A stretch of 6,474 bases of DNA from Syntrophomonas sp. UBA4807 (GTDB lineage Bacteria > Bacillota > Syntrophomonadia > Syntrophomonadales > Syntrophomonadaceae): NCBI GenBank assembly GCA_002402575.1, contig DHGD01000070.1:19534-26007 (forward strand), written 5' to 3'. Both the position numbers and the translations under genes were made by a program. The notes under the pieces are model-generated. The model did no database searches and had not been told where the DNA came from. It was given only the letters and a program-made list of their open reading frames with translations. Of this stretch, positions 1 to 5,465 are shown piece by piece (the first letter of the stretch is position 1; each line of letters opens with the position of its first letter).

Positions 1-879
1 GGGGAACTCCCGCCACGGGGTCTTAAACCCCACTTGATGGGCCTCACGTCCGCTAGGTATCATTATCTGGCTCTTTAACGGGCATTCTCCATAGCCTTGA
101 TACCATACCCGGGCCTTGACCACCCCTCTGGCCTGCACCTGATAGGGGGTAAGCGGTTCTTTAGGAGGAGGCGCATAAGGACTCAAAACCGGCGTCACGG
201 TTCCTGAAATTAGCACATCGCCCTTGGCCACCGCCTGGCCCGCTTCCACCTTGGCCTGGCCGTCTAATACCAGGATCTCCTCCACAACCCCGCTGCGGGC
301 CGCCACCATGTCACTGCACACGCTGATCTGGTTTTTTGGAACCACGATCTTTTCAACCACTTCAATATTAGCCTTGACCCCCCGGACATCTATTTTGATG
401 TAGGATAAATCTCCAATTTCCCTTAGAACCTGTTCCTCCACCTCCACCCGGCTAAAGCTCCATTTGGGCGCACCCTGGCGGATGCCGTATTTGGCGGTGG
501 CCGCTATTATACGTTCGGCAGGAATGCGTTCATTTCCTTTTACCTCCACAAACCACACAAAGGATGAGATCAGGTAAAGAGCGATTACGAAGAACAGGCC
601 GCCAGCCATGAAACCGACCCGTCTTTTCATAATGCTTTTATATACCGGCAGGCCGTGTTTGGATATCACCTGTAAATTGTAGCCGTTCTCTTCAGCGATG
701 GCGCGCAGGGCCTCATAGCCGCTGGTGCGAATTTCAAAGCGCATGCCATGTGCCACCGGTTTGATATTCCAGATGTATATTCCCCTGGATAAGGCCATAT
801 TTATCAGGCGTTCCGGGCTCTGTCCCGATAAAGTGACCGTAATCACCCCGCCAAATTGTTCGAAAAAGCGGTTGCTCAT
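1..879 (-). CDS. yqfD: Sporulation protein YqfD, 5' part (runs off the left edge)
   Basis: The frame reads without a stop from an ATG at 879 to the window edge, giving 293 residues. The family is about 400 residues long (B. subtilis), so the C-terminal quarter is missing. The start is set by AGGAGG at 887-892, 7 nt upstream, which overlaps the yqfC stop codon and implies translational coupling. Residues 1-85 are a predicted cytoplasmic domain ending in basic MKRR. Residues about 88-110 form one hydrophobic membrane helix (GFMAGGLFFVIALYLISSF). Residues about 111-177 begin VEVKGNERIP and end NIEVVE, resembling a POTRA-like module. Residues about 190-226 (SGVVEEILV, then VEAGQAVAKGDVLISG) resemble a lipoyl-type barrel-sandwich segment. 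YqfD is known as a sigma-E-dependent sporulation protein of endospore formers, acting in the mother cell. Its biochemical role is unclear. Family assignment is firm; the domain reading is inference. Confidence 0.93.
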   Translation of the reverse strand, partial: MSNRFFEQFGGVITVTLSGQSPERLINMALSRGIYIWNIKPVAHGMRFEIRTSGYEALRAIAEENGYNLQVISKHGLPVYKSIMKRRVGFMAGGLFFVIALYLISSFVWFVEVKGNERIPAERIIAATAKYGIRQGAPKWSFSRVEVEEQVLREIGDLSYIKIDVRGVKANIEVVEKIVVPKNQISVCSDMVAARSGVVEEILVLDGQAKVEAGQAVAKGDVLISGTVTPVLSPYAPPPKEPLTPYQVQARGVVKARVWYQGYGECPLKSQIMIPSGREAHQVGFKTPWREFP

Positions 880-886
880 GGCTTTT

Positions 887-892
887 CCTCCT
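887..892 (-). promoter_or_regulatory. Ribosome binding site of yqfD overlapping the yqfC stop
   Basis: The minus strand reads TAGGAGG, where TAG (891-893) ends yqfC and AGGAGG is the Shine-Dalgarno sequence of yqfD with 7 nt to its ATG. The overlap couples translation of the pair and confirms the yqfD start, although the rest of that gene is cut by the window edge. Confidence 0.85.
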
Positions 893-1169
893 AATCCCTG
901 AAGCGCACTGATTTAATCTCACCGGTTATATACAATTCCTCCGGCATCAGGGTTCTGATTTCCAGTTCCTGGCCCTCAATCTCCAAAAATCCCCGGCTCA
1001 GGTTAATGCGCAGCAGCAATGGGTTATACTGTATGATGCCGCGGTGGTTTTCCAGATAAAGCTCGTTTCTTCCCACCAGGGTCAGCTTAGGTATGTCCAG
1101 GACCAGGTCGCGGGGTATCTCCAGAAAATCAGCCACAGCTTTGTTAAAGGCCTCCCTGCGGTTTTCCAT
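891..1169 (-). CDS. yqfC: Sporulation protein YqfC (YabP/YqfC family)
   Basis: A 92-residue protein, close to the roughly 93 residues of B. subtilis YqfC. Family hallmarks are visible: a charged N-terminus, DIPKLTLVG near residues 25-33, the ENHRGIIQY segment near 40-48, then alternating beta-type strands and the closing ITGEIKSVRF. There is no signal peptide or membrane helix, so it is predicted to be cytosolic or peripheral. It belongs to the same family as YabP, which in B. subtilis is encoded with the membrane protein YabQ. Here YqfC is paired in the same way with the membrane protein YqfD, which suggests, by inference, that YqfC is a soluble partner of YqfD in the mother cell. The start ATG has a strong site, GAGGTGATC (1174-1182). 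A sigma-E-like promoter lies about 35 nt upstream of the start. The yqfD start follows 11 nt after the stop. Confidence 0.93.
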   Translation of the reverse strand: MENRREAFNKAVADFLEIPRDLVLDIPKLTLVGRNELYLENHRGIIQYNPLLLRINLSRGFLEIEGQELEIRTLMPEELYITGEIKSVRFRD

Positions 1170-1203
1170 TCCCGATCACCTCTTGGTAAAATTCGCTCAC
1201 ACA

Positions 1204-1232
1204 AGTATATGCCTGCCGGAAGGCCATAATGA
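1204..1232 (-). promoter_or_regulatory. Candidate sigma-E promoter of yqfCD
   Basis: On the minus strand, TCATTAT (1226-1232) is followed by a 14-nt spacer and CATATACT (1204-1211). The second element differs at one defined position from the sigma-E -10 consensus CATACANT, and the spacer is in the known 13-15 nt range. The first element fits the -35 pattern (KMATATT) only at 5 of 7 positions. Transcription would start near 1197, leaving a leader of about 28 nt with the yqfC ribosome binding site. B. subtilis yqfCD is in the sigma-E regulon, which supports the call. Confidence 0.55.
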
Positions 1233-1292
1233 CTAGAGCTGTTATCCAGGAGCATGAGCGCCAGGGAAGAAGGATACGGTGCTGCCGCGACT

Positions 1293-1324
1293 AAAAAGGA
1301 GGCTCCCGTAAGCGGGAGCCTCCT
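1293..1324 (-). terminator. Intrinsic terminator after the CoA-disulfide reductase gene
   Basis: A perfect 12-bp, GC-rich inverted repeat (AGGAGGCTCCCG, with loop TAAG) is followed on the minus strand by a run of five T. It begins 26 nt after the stop of the reductase gene. It separates that gene from the yqfCD sporulation unit, which has its own candidate promoter downstream. On the plus strand there is no T-run after the stem, so it should act only in the minus direction. Confidence 0.9.
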
Positions 1325-1350
1325 CTGGAATCAGATTCTTAAATGGTTTC

Positions 1351-3027
1351 TTATATACCCTTAGGATACATTTTGTATCCGCCGCTGATATTCTTCACCT
1401 TGTAGCCTTTCTGCCGCAAGATGCGATTGGCCACATACGACCTCAATCCCACCTGGCAAAAGGCCAGGATCTCCTGATCTTCAGGCAGCTTATCGAGGTT
1501 GTCGCGCAATTCGTCCAAAGGAATATTGACAGAGCCCTCCACCGGCATCTTCTGATGTTCTTTGTCGGTGCGCACGTCAACCAAGAGAGCGCCCGCTTTG
1601 ACCCTGGATGCAACTTCTTCCCACCTGACCGGTTCCACCATGCCGTCCAAGATATTGGCAGCCGTATAACCAGCCAGATTTACCGGTGTCTTAGCCGATG
1701 AAAAGGGCGGGGCATATGCCAGTTCCAGATCCTGCAGATCGTATACCGTCATATGAGCGCGGATAGCGGTGGCAAAAACGTCTATGGCCTTGTCGACATT
1801 GTCGTAGCCTACGATCTGGGCTCCCAGCACCTTCCCTTCGGGACTGAAGATCAGTTTGACGGTCATCTGGCTGCTGCCCGGGTAATAGGTGGCATGAGAG
1901 TTGGGGTGAACATGACAGGTTAAATAGTCTATGCCCCAGCGCTGCAGGGCGCGTTCATTGCGGCCAGTTACAGCCACTGCCAGGTCCATCAGCTTAATTA
2001 TTCCTGTCCCCTGACTGCCAGGGTATTCGATCTTGCGTCCGGCGATATTGTTGGCCACGATCCAACCCTGGCGGTTGGCCGGTCCCGCCATGGGCACCAG
2101 GGTAGCGTTACCGCTCACATAATCCTTAACCTCAATGGCATCCCCGGCGGCATATATAAAGGGATCCGAAGTCTGCAGATATTGGTTTACTTTGATTCCT
2201 CCGGTTTCGCCAATTTCCAGTCCGGCCTGCGCCGCCAGCCAGGTTTCAGGCTTTACCCCTATGCCCAGAATAACCAGGTCGGCAGGGATTTCAATTCCGC
2301 TCTGCAGTATGACTTTGTTAACCGCCGGGTCTCCTTCCAGGGCTACCGCCACATCAGAGGTGATGAATTTCACACCTTGGGAAGCCACATATTTCTCAGC
2401 AATCTTTGCCATTTCCGGATCCAGCACGCCTAAAATCTGCGGACTGGCTTCGACCACGGTGACATTCAATTCCCGCACCCGCATCATCTCGGCCATTTCC
2501 ATGCCAATAAAACCCGCCCCGATAATTACCACATTGCGTACATCGCTGACTTCCACATGAGCTTTTATTTTCTCACTGTCAGGGATATTTCTTACGGTAT
2601 ATACATTGGGGCGGTTGATTCCTGGTATATCCGGTATTACCGGGGATGCGCCCGGACACAACACCAGATAATCGTAGCTTTCGGAGTATTTCTCGCCGCT
2701 GCCGAAGTCATGGGCGACTATCCTCTTTTCAGCCGGTATAATTTCTTGAACCTCGGTTAAAACGCGTACATCAATGGCAAAGCGTTTTGACATGGCTCTC
2801 GGGGTCTGTACCAACAGATTGTTCTTTTTGGCTATCACGCCTCCCACATAGTAAGGCAAGCCACAATTGGCAAAGGAGATGTCCTGGCCTCTTTCAAACA
2901 TAACTATCTCGGCTTCTTCATCCAGTCTTCTCAATCGGGCCGCGGCGCTGGCGCCAGCGGCTACCCCTCCTACTATTACGATTTTCTTGCTCATATCGGA
3001 CCCAGTTGAAGGTTTCTGTACCTTCAT
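1351..3027 (-). CDS. CoA-disulfide/persulfide reductase with C-terminal rhodanese domain
   Basis: A 558-residue flavoprotein of the pyridine nucleotide-disulfide oxidoreductase family. Visible in order are an FAD-binding Rossmann motif GGVAAGASAAA (20-30), the single redox cysteine Cys55 in FANCGLPYY, an NAD(P)H motif IIGAGFIGMEMAE (168-180), the FAD motif YAAGD (292-296), a dimerisation domain (about 335-455) with family-typical YAPPFSSAKTPVN (438-450), and a rhodanese domain (about 465-558) with LVDVRT and catalytic Cys524 in FCQVGLRSY. This fusion matches the CoADR-RHD/NADH persulfide reductase group, which reduces CoA disulfide, CoA persulfide or polysulfide in the cytosol using a bound flavin; the rhodanese domain handles persulfide. 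The exact substrate cannot be read from sequence. The ATG at 3027 has GGGAGGTGA upstream (GGAGG at 3041-3045, a rather long 13-nt gap). The internal ATG at 2994, where family similarity begins, lacks a site. It lies 75 nt after the small membrane peptide and ends at a strong terminator. Confidence 0.93.
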   Translation of the reverse strand: MKVQKPSTGSDMSKKIVIVGGVAAGASAAARLRRLDEEAEIVMFERGQDISFANCGLPYYVGGVIAKKNNLLVQTPRAMSKRFAIDVRVLTEVQEIIPAEKRIVAHDFGSGEKYSESYDYLVLCPGASPVIPDIPGINRPNVYTVRNIPDSEKIKAHVEVSDVRNVVIIGAGFIGMEMAEMMRVRELNVTVVEASPQILGVLDPEMAKIAEKYVASQGVKFITSDVAVALEGDPAVNKVILQSGIEIPADLVILGIGVKPETWLAAQAGLEIGETGGIKVNQYLQTSDPFIYAAGDAIEVKDYVSGNATLVPMAGPANRQGWIVANNIAGRKIEYPGSQGTGIIKLMDLAVAVTGRNERALQRWGIDYLTCHVHPNSHATYYPGSSQMTVKLIFSPEGKVLGAQIVGYDNVDKAIDVFATAIRAHMTVYDLQDLELAYAPPFSSAKTPVNLAGYTAANILDGMVEPVRWEEVASRVKAGALLVDVRTDKEHQKMPVEGSVNIPLDELRDNLDKLPEDQEILAFCQVGLRSYVANRILRQKGYKVKNISGGYKMYPKGI

Positions 3028-3102
3028 TCCAGGCGCTTCACCTCCCTTTCGCTAGTATTCTTGTCCTATTATTTGCAGTATTTGTAATTAACTGACTTAA
3101 GA

Positions 3103-3216
3103 TTAATAGAATTGAAAGGCCAAAATGCTCACCATGAACGAAACAATTACCAATCCCACAACGATTGACACCCACAGGCGCTGTTTGGCACGCACACCTT
3201 TTCTTAAGAATGCCAA
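3103..3216 (-). CDS. Small single-pass membrane peptide, 37 aa, TTG start
   Basis: The minus strand has a perfect AGGAGG (3224-3229), then 7 nt, then TTG and 37 codons ending in TAA. The peptide starts MAFLRKGVRAKQRLW with six basic residues and no acidic ones. It continues with about 20 hydrophobic residues (VSIVVGLVIVSFMVSILAF) and ends QFY. This predicts a single membrane helix with the N-terminus in the cytosol by the positive-inside rule. I do not recognise a family. The architecture recalls other tiny Firmicutes membrane peptides such as Prli42 or DUF4044 proteins, but no specific homology is claimed. It lies between the rpsU hairpin and the reductase gene, 75 nt upstream of the latter with no terminator between, so the two are probably cotranscribed. 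It could be a membrane partner of the reductase, an independent small protein, or a leader peptide. Confidence 0.68.
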   Translation of the reverse strand: MAFLRKGVRAKQRLWVSIVVGLVIVSFMVSILAFQFY

Positions 3217-3249
3217 GCTAAAACCTCCTAACCATATTCTACATATGTT

Positions 3250-3283
3250 AAAAGTCTGGTAACTAAGAGTTTACCAGACTTTT
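3250..3283 (-). terminator. 13-bp hairpin downstream of rpsU, probable terminator or attenuator
   Basis: A perfect inverted repeat: AAAAGTCTGGTAA and its complement, separated by an 8-nt loop. Read on the minus strand the second arm ends in TTTT, giving a short U-tract that is part of the stem, so termination may be incomplete. It lies about 140 nt after the rpsU stop and only about 20 nt before the ribosome binding site of the small membrane peptide. It could end the rpsU transcript, or act as a leaky terminator or attenuator for the peptide-reductase unit, because no clear promoter fits between it and that gene. Confidence 0.6.
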
Positions 3284-3421
3284 GATGGTTCATGGAAACA
3301 GGGCATACAACATCTTGGTTGGCTCTTTATAAGGTTATTTCTTTGAGCGGTCCCGTTGTGTCCGGGTCTCTAACAGCCTCAGTTAAATGCCGCATGCTTT
3401 GCTAGGGTAAGGATTGCCGCT
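3284..3421 (-). other. Non-coding stretch between rpsU and the hairpin
   Basis: About 138 nt with no open frame bearing a ribosome binding site on either strand. On the minus strand GTTAGAG (about 3365-3371) can pair with CTC and TAAC further on, enclosing a CCCG/CGGG stem with a GACACAA loop. A TATAAA lies at about 3326-3331 but has no matching -35. It may be the rpsU 3' untranslated region or the leader of the peptide-reductase unit. No known riboswitch or T-box could be matched by eye. Confidence 0.35.
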
Positions 3422-3598
3422 CTAGTATTTCTTTTTCTTGCGAGCAGCTTCAGATTTTTTCTTTTTCCTTATACTAGGCTTTTCATAGTGTTCATGTTTT
3501 CTGATATCTTGCATTACGCCTGATTTCTGACAGGAACGTTTAAATCTCTTAAGTGCAGAATCAAGCGATTCATTTTTTCCTACTTTAACTTCGCTCAT
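3422..3598 (-). CDS. rpsU: 30S ribosomal protein S21
   Basis: A 58-residue, very basic protein starting MSEVKVGKNESLDSALKRFK, the standard S21 N-terminus, and ending in a lysine/arginine-rich tail (KKKKSEAARKKKKY). Family length in Firmicutes is about 57-58. S21 joins the small ribosomal subunit near the mRNA exit platform and takes part in initiation. The ATG at 3598 is chosen because GGAGG (3605-3609) lies 6 nt upstream and similarity starts there. An in-frame ATG at 3640 would add 14 unrelated residues and falls almost at the predicted transcription start. The gene follows the HIT gene by 76 nt and has its own promoter in that gap. The usual downstream neighbour, a GatB/YqeY protein, is absent. 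Confidence 0.96.
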   Translation of the reverse strand: MSEVKVGKNESLDSALKRFKRSCQKSGVMQDIRKHEHYEKPSIRKKKKSEAARKKKKY

Positions 3599-3643
3599 TG
3601 TTTCCCTCCCCTCATCCGACTGGGCTGAAATAAATGCCATTAT

Positions 3644-3672
3644 ATTTTACTATTACTGGGCTTTTCCGTCAA
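3644..3672 (-). promoter_or_regulatory. rpsU: Sigma-A type promoter of rpsU
   Basis: On the minus strand, TTGACG (3667-3672) and TAAAAT (3644-3649) are separated by 17 nt; each matches the vegetative consensus at five of six positions. A TATAAT at 3639-3644 overlaps, but would need a 22-nt spacer. The -35 box begins just past the HIT stop codon. Transcription would start near 3637, giving a leader of about 40 nt. This lets S21 be made at a higher level than the modification enzymes upstream. Confidence 0.68.
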
Positions 3673-3674
3673 GA

Positions 3675-4025
3675 TTAGCCTGGAGGCCATCTCAGTTCCC
3701 GTCCGCCGAGCAAATGGTAGTGAACATGCATGACCGTCTGTCCGCCCCACTCACCGCAGTTGCTTACCAGACGGTAGCCTGACGCAGCAATACCCTGCCC
3801 GTTAGCGATCCTGGCCGCTGTAAGCTGCAGATGGCCTAATATGTCGGCATCGTCCAAACCAGCTTCGTTCAGAGAAGGAATGTGTTTACGGGGAATAAGC
3901 AGGATGTGGACCGGGGCCGCAGGGTTGATGTCTTCGATGGCGATAAGCTCATCATCCTGATATATTATCCGGGCAGAAATCTCCTCAGCCACGATTTTAC
4001 AGAATATACAGTCTGCAGCGCTCAC
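3675..4025 (-). CDS. HIT-family purine nucleotide hydrolase (HINT type)
   Basis: A 116-residue protein of the usual length for the HINT branch of histidine triad proteins, which hydrolyse nucleoside phosphoramidates such as AMP-lysine or aminoacyl adenylates. The triad is seen as HVHYHLLGG (His100, His102, His104), preceded by the loop GEWGGQTVMH. CIFCK (Cys6, Cys9) and RKHIPS (His48) match the zinc-binding variant of the family. DINPAAPVHILLIPRKHI is the conserved core strand region. It is predicted to be cytosolic. The start is a GTG at 4025 with GGGGGTGA (4030-4037), 7 nt away by the usual count. It lies 98 nt after mtaB and 76 nt before rpsU, a common order in Clostridia. The physiological substrate is unknown, so no symbol is given. 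Confidence 0.93.
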   Translation of the reverse strand: MSAADCIFCKIVAEEISARIIYQDDELIAIEDINPAAPVHILLIPRKHIPSLNEAGLDDADILGHLQLTAARIANGQGIAASGYRLVSNCGEWGGQTVMHVHYHLLGGRELRWPPG

Positions 4026-4084
4026 CTTTTCACCCCCTCTAACCTCGAAGCAACCTGCTTTTCAGCATAACGATGTACGAATTA

Positions 4085-4093
4085 ATTTTAACA
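4085..4093 (-). promoter_or_regulatory. Candidate extended -10 promoter before the HIT gene
   Basis: The minus strand reads TGTTAAAAT, an extended -10 (TGN plus TAAAAT, five of six). The -35 candidate, TTCAAT with an 18-nt spacer, is poor. It lies in the 98-nt gap between mtaB and the HIT gene, where no terminator is visible. It may be a secondary promoter for HIT and rpsU. Confidence 0.35.
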
Positions 4094-4123
4094 GATTACC
4101 AGGCCAAATTGAAACCTCTTTTC

Positions 4124-5452
4124 TTATTTCCCCGAAATATCCATATTATTAAATCCTCGCTTCGGGCTATATTCAGGTTCCAGACGCCCGACAGCCGCAC
4201 CCTGTTTCTGTCCGCTAATGCGCACCCAGGCAAACTGGCCCCTCATATCTACAGGGCTTTCCCATCTCACGGTGATGTAGTTGTCGCTAAGGCCGTTATA
4301 GGTTTGCTGCCTGCATTTCTGCTCTACCAGGACCTTCAATACCTGACTCCGGCTGTTTTGCAAGGCCTGATAATGTTTAGCCCGGGCCAGTTCCAGCAAA
4401 ATCTTGCTGCGCTCCTGTTTGACTTCTTCAGGCACTTGGTTAGACATCAGTGCTGCCGGTGTTCCCTCCCGGCGTGAATATTTGAATACGTGCAGATCAA
4501 GCATGGGCAGCTGGTTGAGGAGATCGTAGGTTGCCTGGAAATCGTTCTCCTCTTCGCCAGGGAAACCCACCATCACATCGGCGCTCAAGCCTACAGCTGG
4601 TATGCGCCGGCTGATTTGCAGCATCAGCTCACGGTAGTAATCCCGATCATAGCGCCGGTTCATGGCCTTTAAGATGGCATTGCTGCCGCTTTGCAGGGGA
4701 ACGTGAAAATGCCGGCAAATGCGTTCCTCGCGAGCCGCTATCTCAATCAGTTCAGGACTGACCTCCAGGGGCTCGATGGAACTGAGCCGCAGGCGGTAAT
4801 CCCCTGGCACCGCCTCCAGCAGTCGCCTCAATAAGGCGGCCAGATTGACATCATTTAAATCATATCCATATAATCCGGTATGTATGCCGGTTAAAACCAT
4901 TTCCCGGTAGCCCAGCTGCACCAGACGCCGCAATTCCCGCTCCACATCAGCAGGTGTTTTGCTGCGCACCGCTCCGCGGCTGTAAGGCACAATACAATAA
5001 GAACAGTAGCTGTCGCATCCGTCCTGTATTTTTATAAAGGCGCGGGTGCGATTATGGCGGTGGTTGAAAAGCACCGCGTTTAAAGCTTTATTATCGGCAG
5101 CGTCAAAGGGTGCGGTGCTGCTCTCGATCAATTGTGGGATTTTGTCTTTGGACTTATTGTCGACCACCAGGGAAACGCCAGGGAGGGCTTTGATCTGATC
5201 GGGGTCAAGCTGGGCCAGACAGCCGGTCACCGCTATAGTGGCCAGCGGGTTGCGGCGCGCGGCGCGGCGGATGACGGCCCGGGATTTCTTATCACTTACA
5301 TGGGTGACGCTACAAGTATTGATCACATAGACGTCTGCTGTTTCATTAAAATCCACCAGCTGATAACCCTGCCTGAGGAAGCCCTCCTTAATTTCTTCAG
5401 TTTCAACCTGATTAACCTTGCAGCCCAGCGTATAAAAGGCAGCTCTTTTCAC
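4124..5452 (-). CDS. mtaB: tRNA (t6A37) methylthiotransferase MtaB
   Basis: A 442-residue radical SAM methylthiotransferase. It converts N6-threonylcarbamoyladenosine at position 37 of tRNAs reading ANN codons to the 2-methylthio form (ms2t6A), using two 4Fe-4S clusters. The N-terminal domain carries Cys11 (TLGCKVNQ), Cys47 (NTCSVTH) and Cys78 (TGCLAQ) for the auxiliary cluster. The radical SAM cluster is CDSYCSYC (Cys146, Cys150, Cys153). Further family motifs are SSIEP (224-228), HVPLQSGS (250-257) and VMVGFPGE (293-300). A TRAM RNA-binding domain lies at about 370-425. Length is normal. TLGCKVNQ-type motifs and the absence of an MiaB- or RimO-type N-terminus favour MtaB. The start is GTG at 5452 with AGAGGTG about 6 nt upstream; the ATG two bases before is followed at once by a stop. 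It starts 13 nt after the rsmE stop, so it is in one operon with it. Confidence 0.95.
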   Translation of the reverse strand: MKRAAFYTLGCKVNQVETEEIKEGFLRQGYQLVDFNETADVYVINTCSVTHVSDKKSRAVIRRAARRNPLATIAVTGCLAQLDPDQIKALPGVSLVVDNKSKDKIPQLIESSTAPFDAADNKALNAVLFNHRHNRTRAFIKIQDGCDSYCSYCIVPYSRGAVRSKTPADVERELRRLVQLGYREMVLTGIHTGLYGYDLNDVNLAALLRRLLEAVPGDYRLRLSSIEPLEVSPELIEIAAREERICRHFHVPLQSGSNAILKAMNRRYDRDYYRELMLQISRRIPAVGLSADVMVGFPGEEENDFQATYDLLNQLPMLDLHVFKYSRREGTPAALMSNQVPEEVKQERSKILLELARAKHYQALQNSRSQVLKVLVEQKCRQQTYNGLSDNYITVRWESPVDMRGQFAWVRISGQKQGAAVGRLEPEYSPKRGFNNMDISGK

Positions 5453-5465
5453 ATGGCACCTCTCA

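Noticed and set aside
734..922. Minus-strand 62-codon frame overlapping yqfC and yqfD
   Set aside because: It is in another frame from the well-supported yqfD coding sequence, which has its own ribosome binding site and runs open to the edge.
1170..1290. Open frame upstream of yqfC beginning ATG CTC CTG GAT
   Set aside because: It has no ribosome binding site, runs out of frame into yqfC, and overlaps the candidate sigma-E promoter.
2135..2560. Plus-strand open frame rich in Ser, Ile, Thr and Pro within the reductase gene
   Set aside because: This composition is typical of the antisense of a Rossmann-fold gene. The sense strand encodes conserved FAD/NAD motifs.
3340..3370. Possible T-box element (AACGGGACCGCT resembles the conserved GGGTGGNACCGCG)
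   Set aside because: The match is poor, there is no room for a T-box Stem I, and the following hairpin does not pair with this segment as a T-box terminator would. The downstream genes are also not amino-acid or tRNA genes.
3599..3640. Longer rpsU start at 3640
   Set aside because: It adds 14 residues unrelated to S21, has no ribosome binding site, and falls almost at the predicted transcription start. The ATG at 3598 has GGAGG at 6 nt.
4073..4477. Plus-strand open frame of 134 codons opposite the mtaB end
   Set aside because: It lies mostly antisense to the conserved C-terminal part of mtaB, lacks a ribosome binding site, and shows shadow-type composition.
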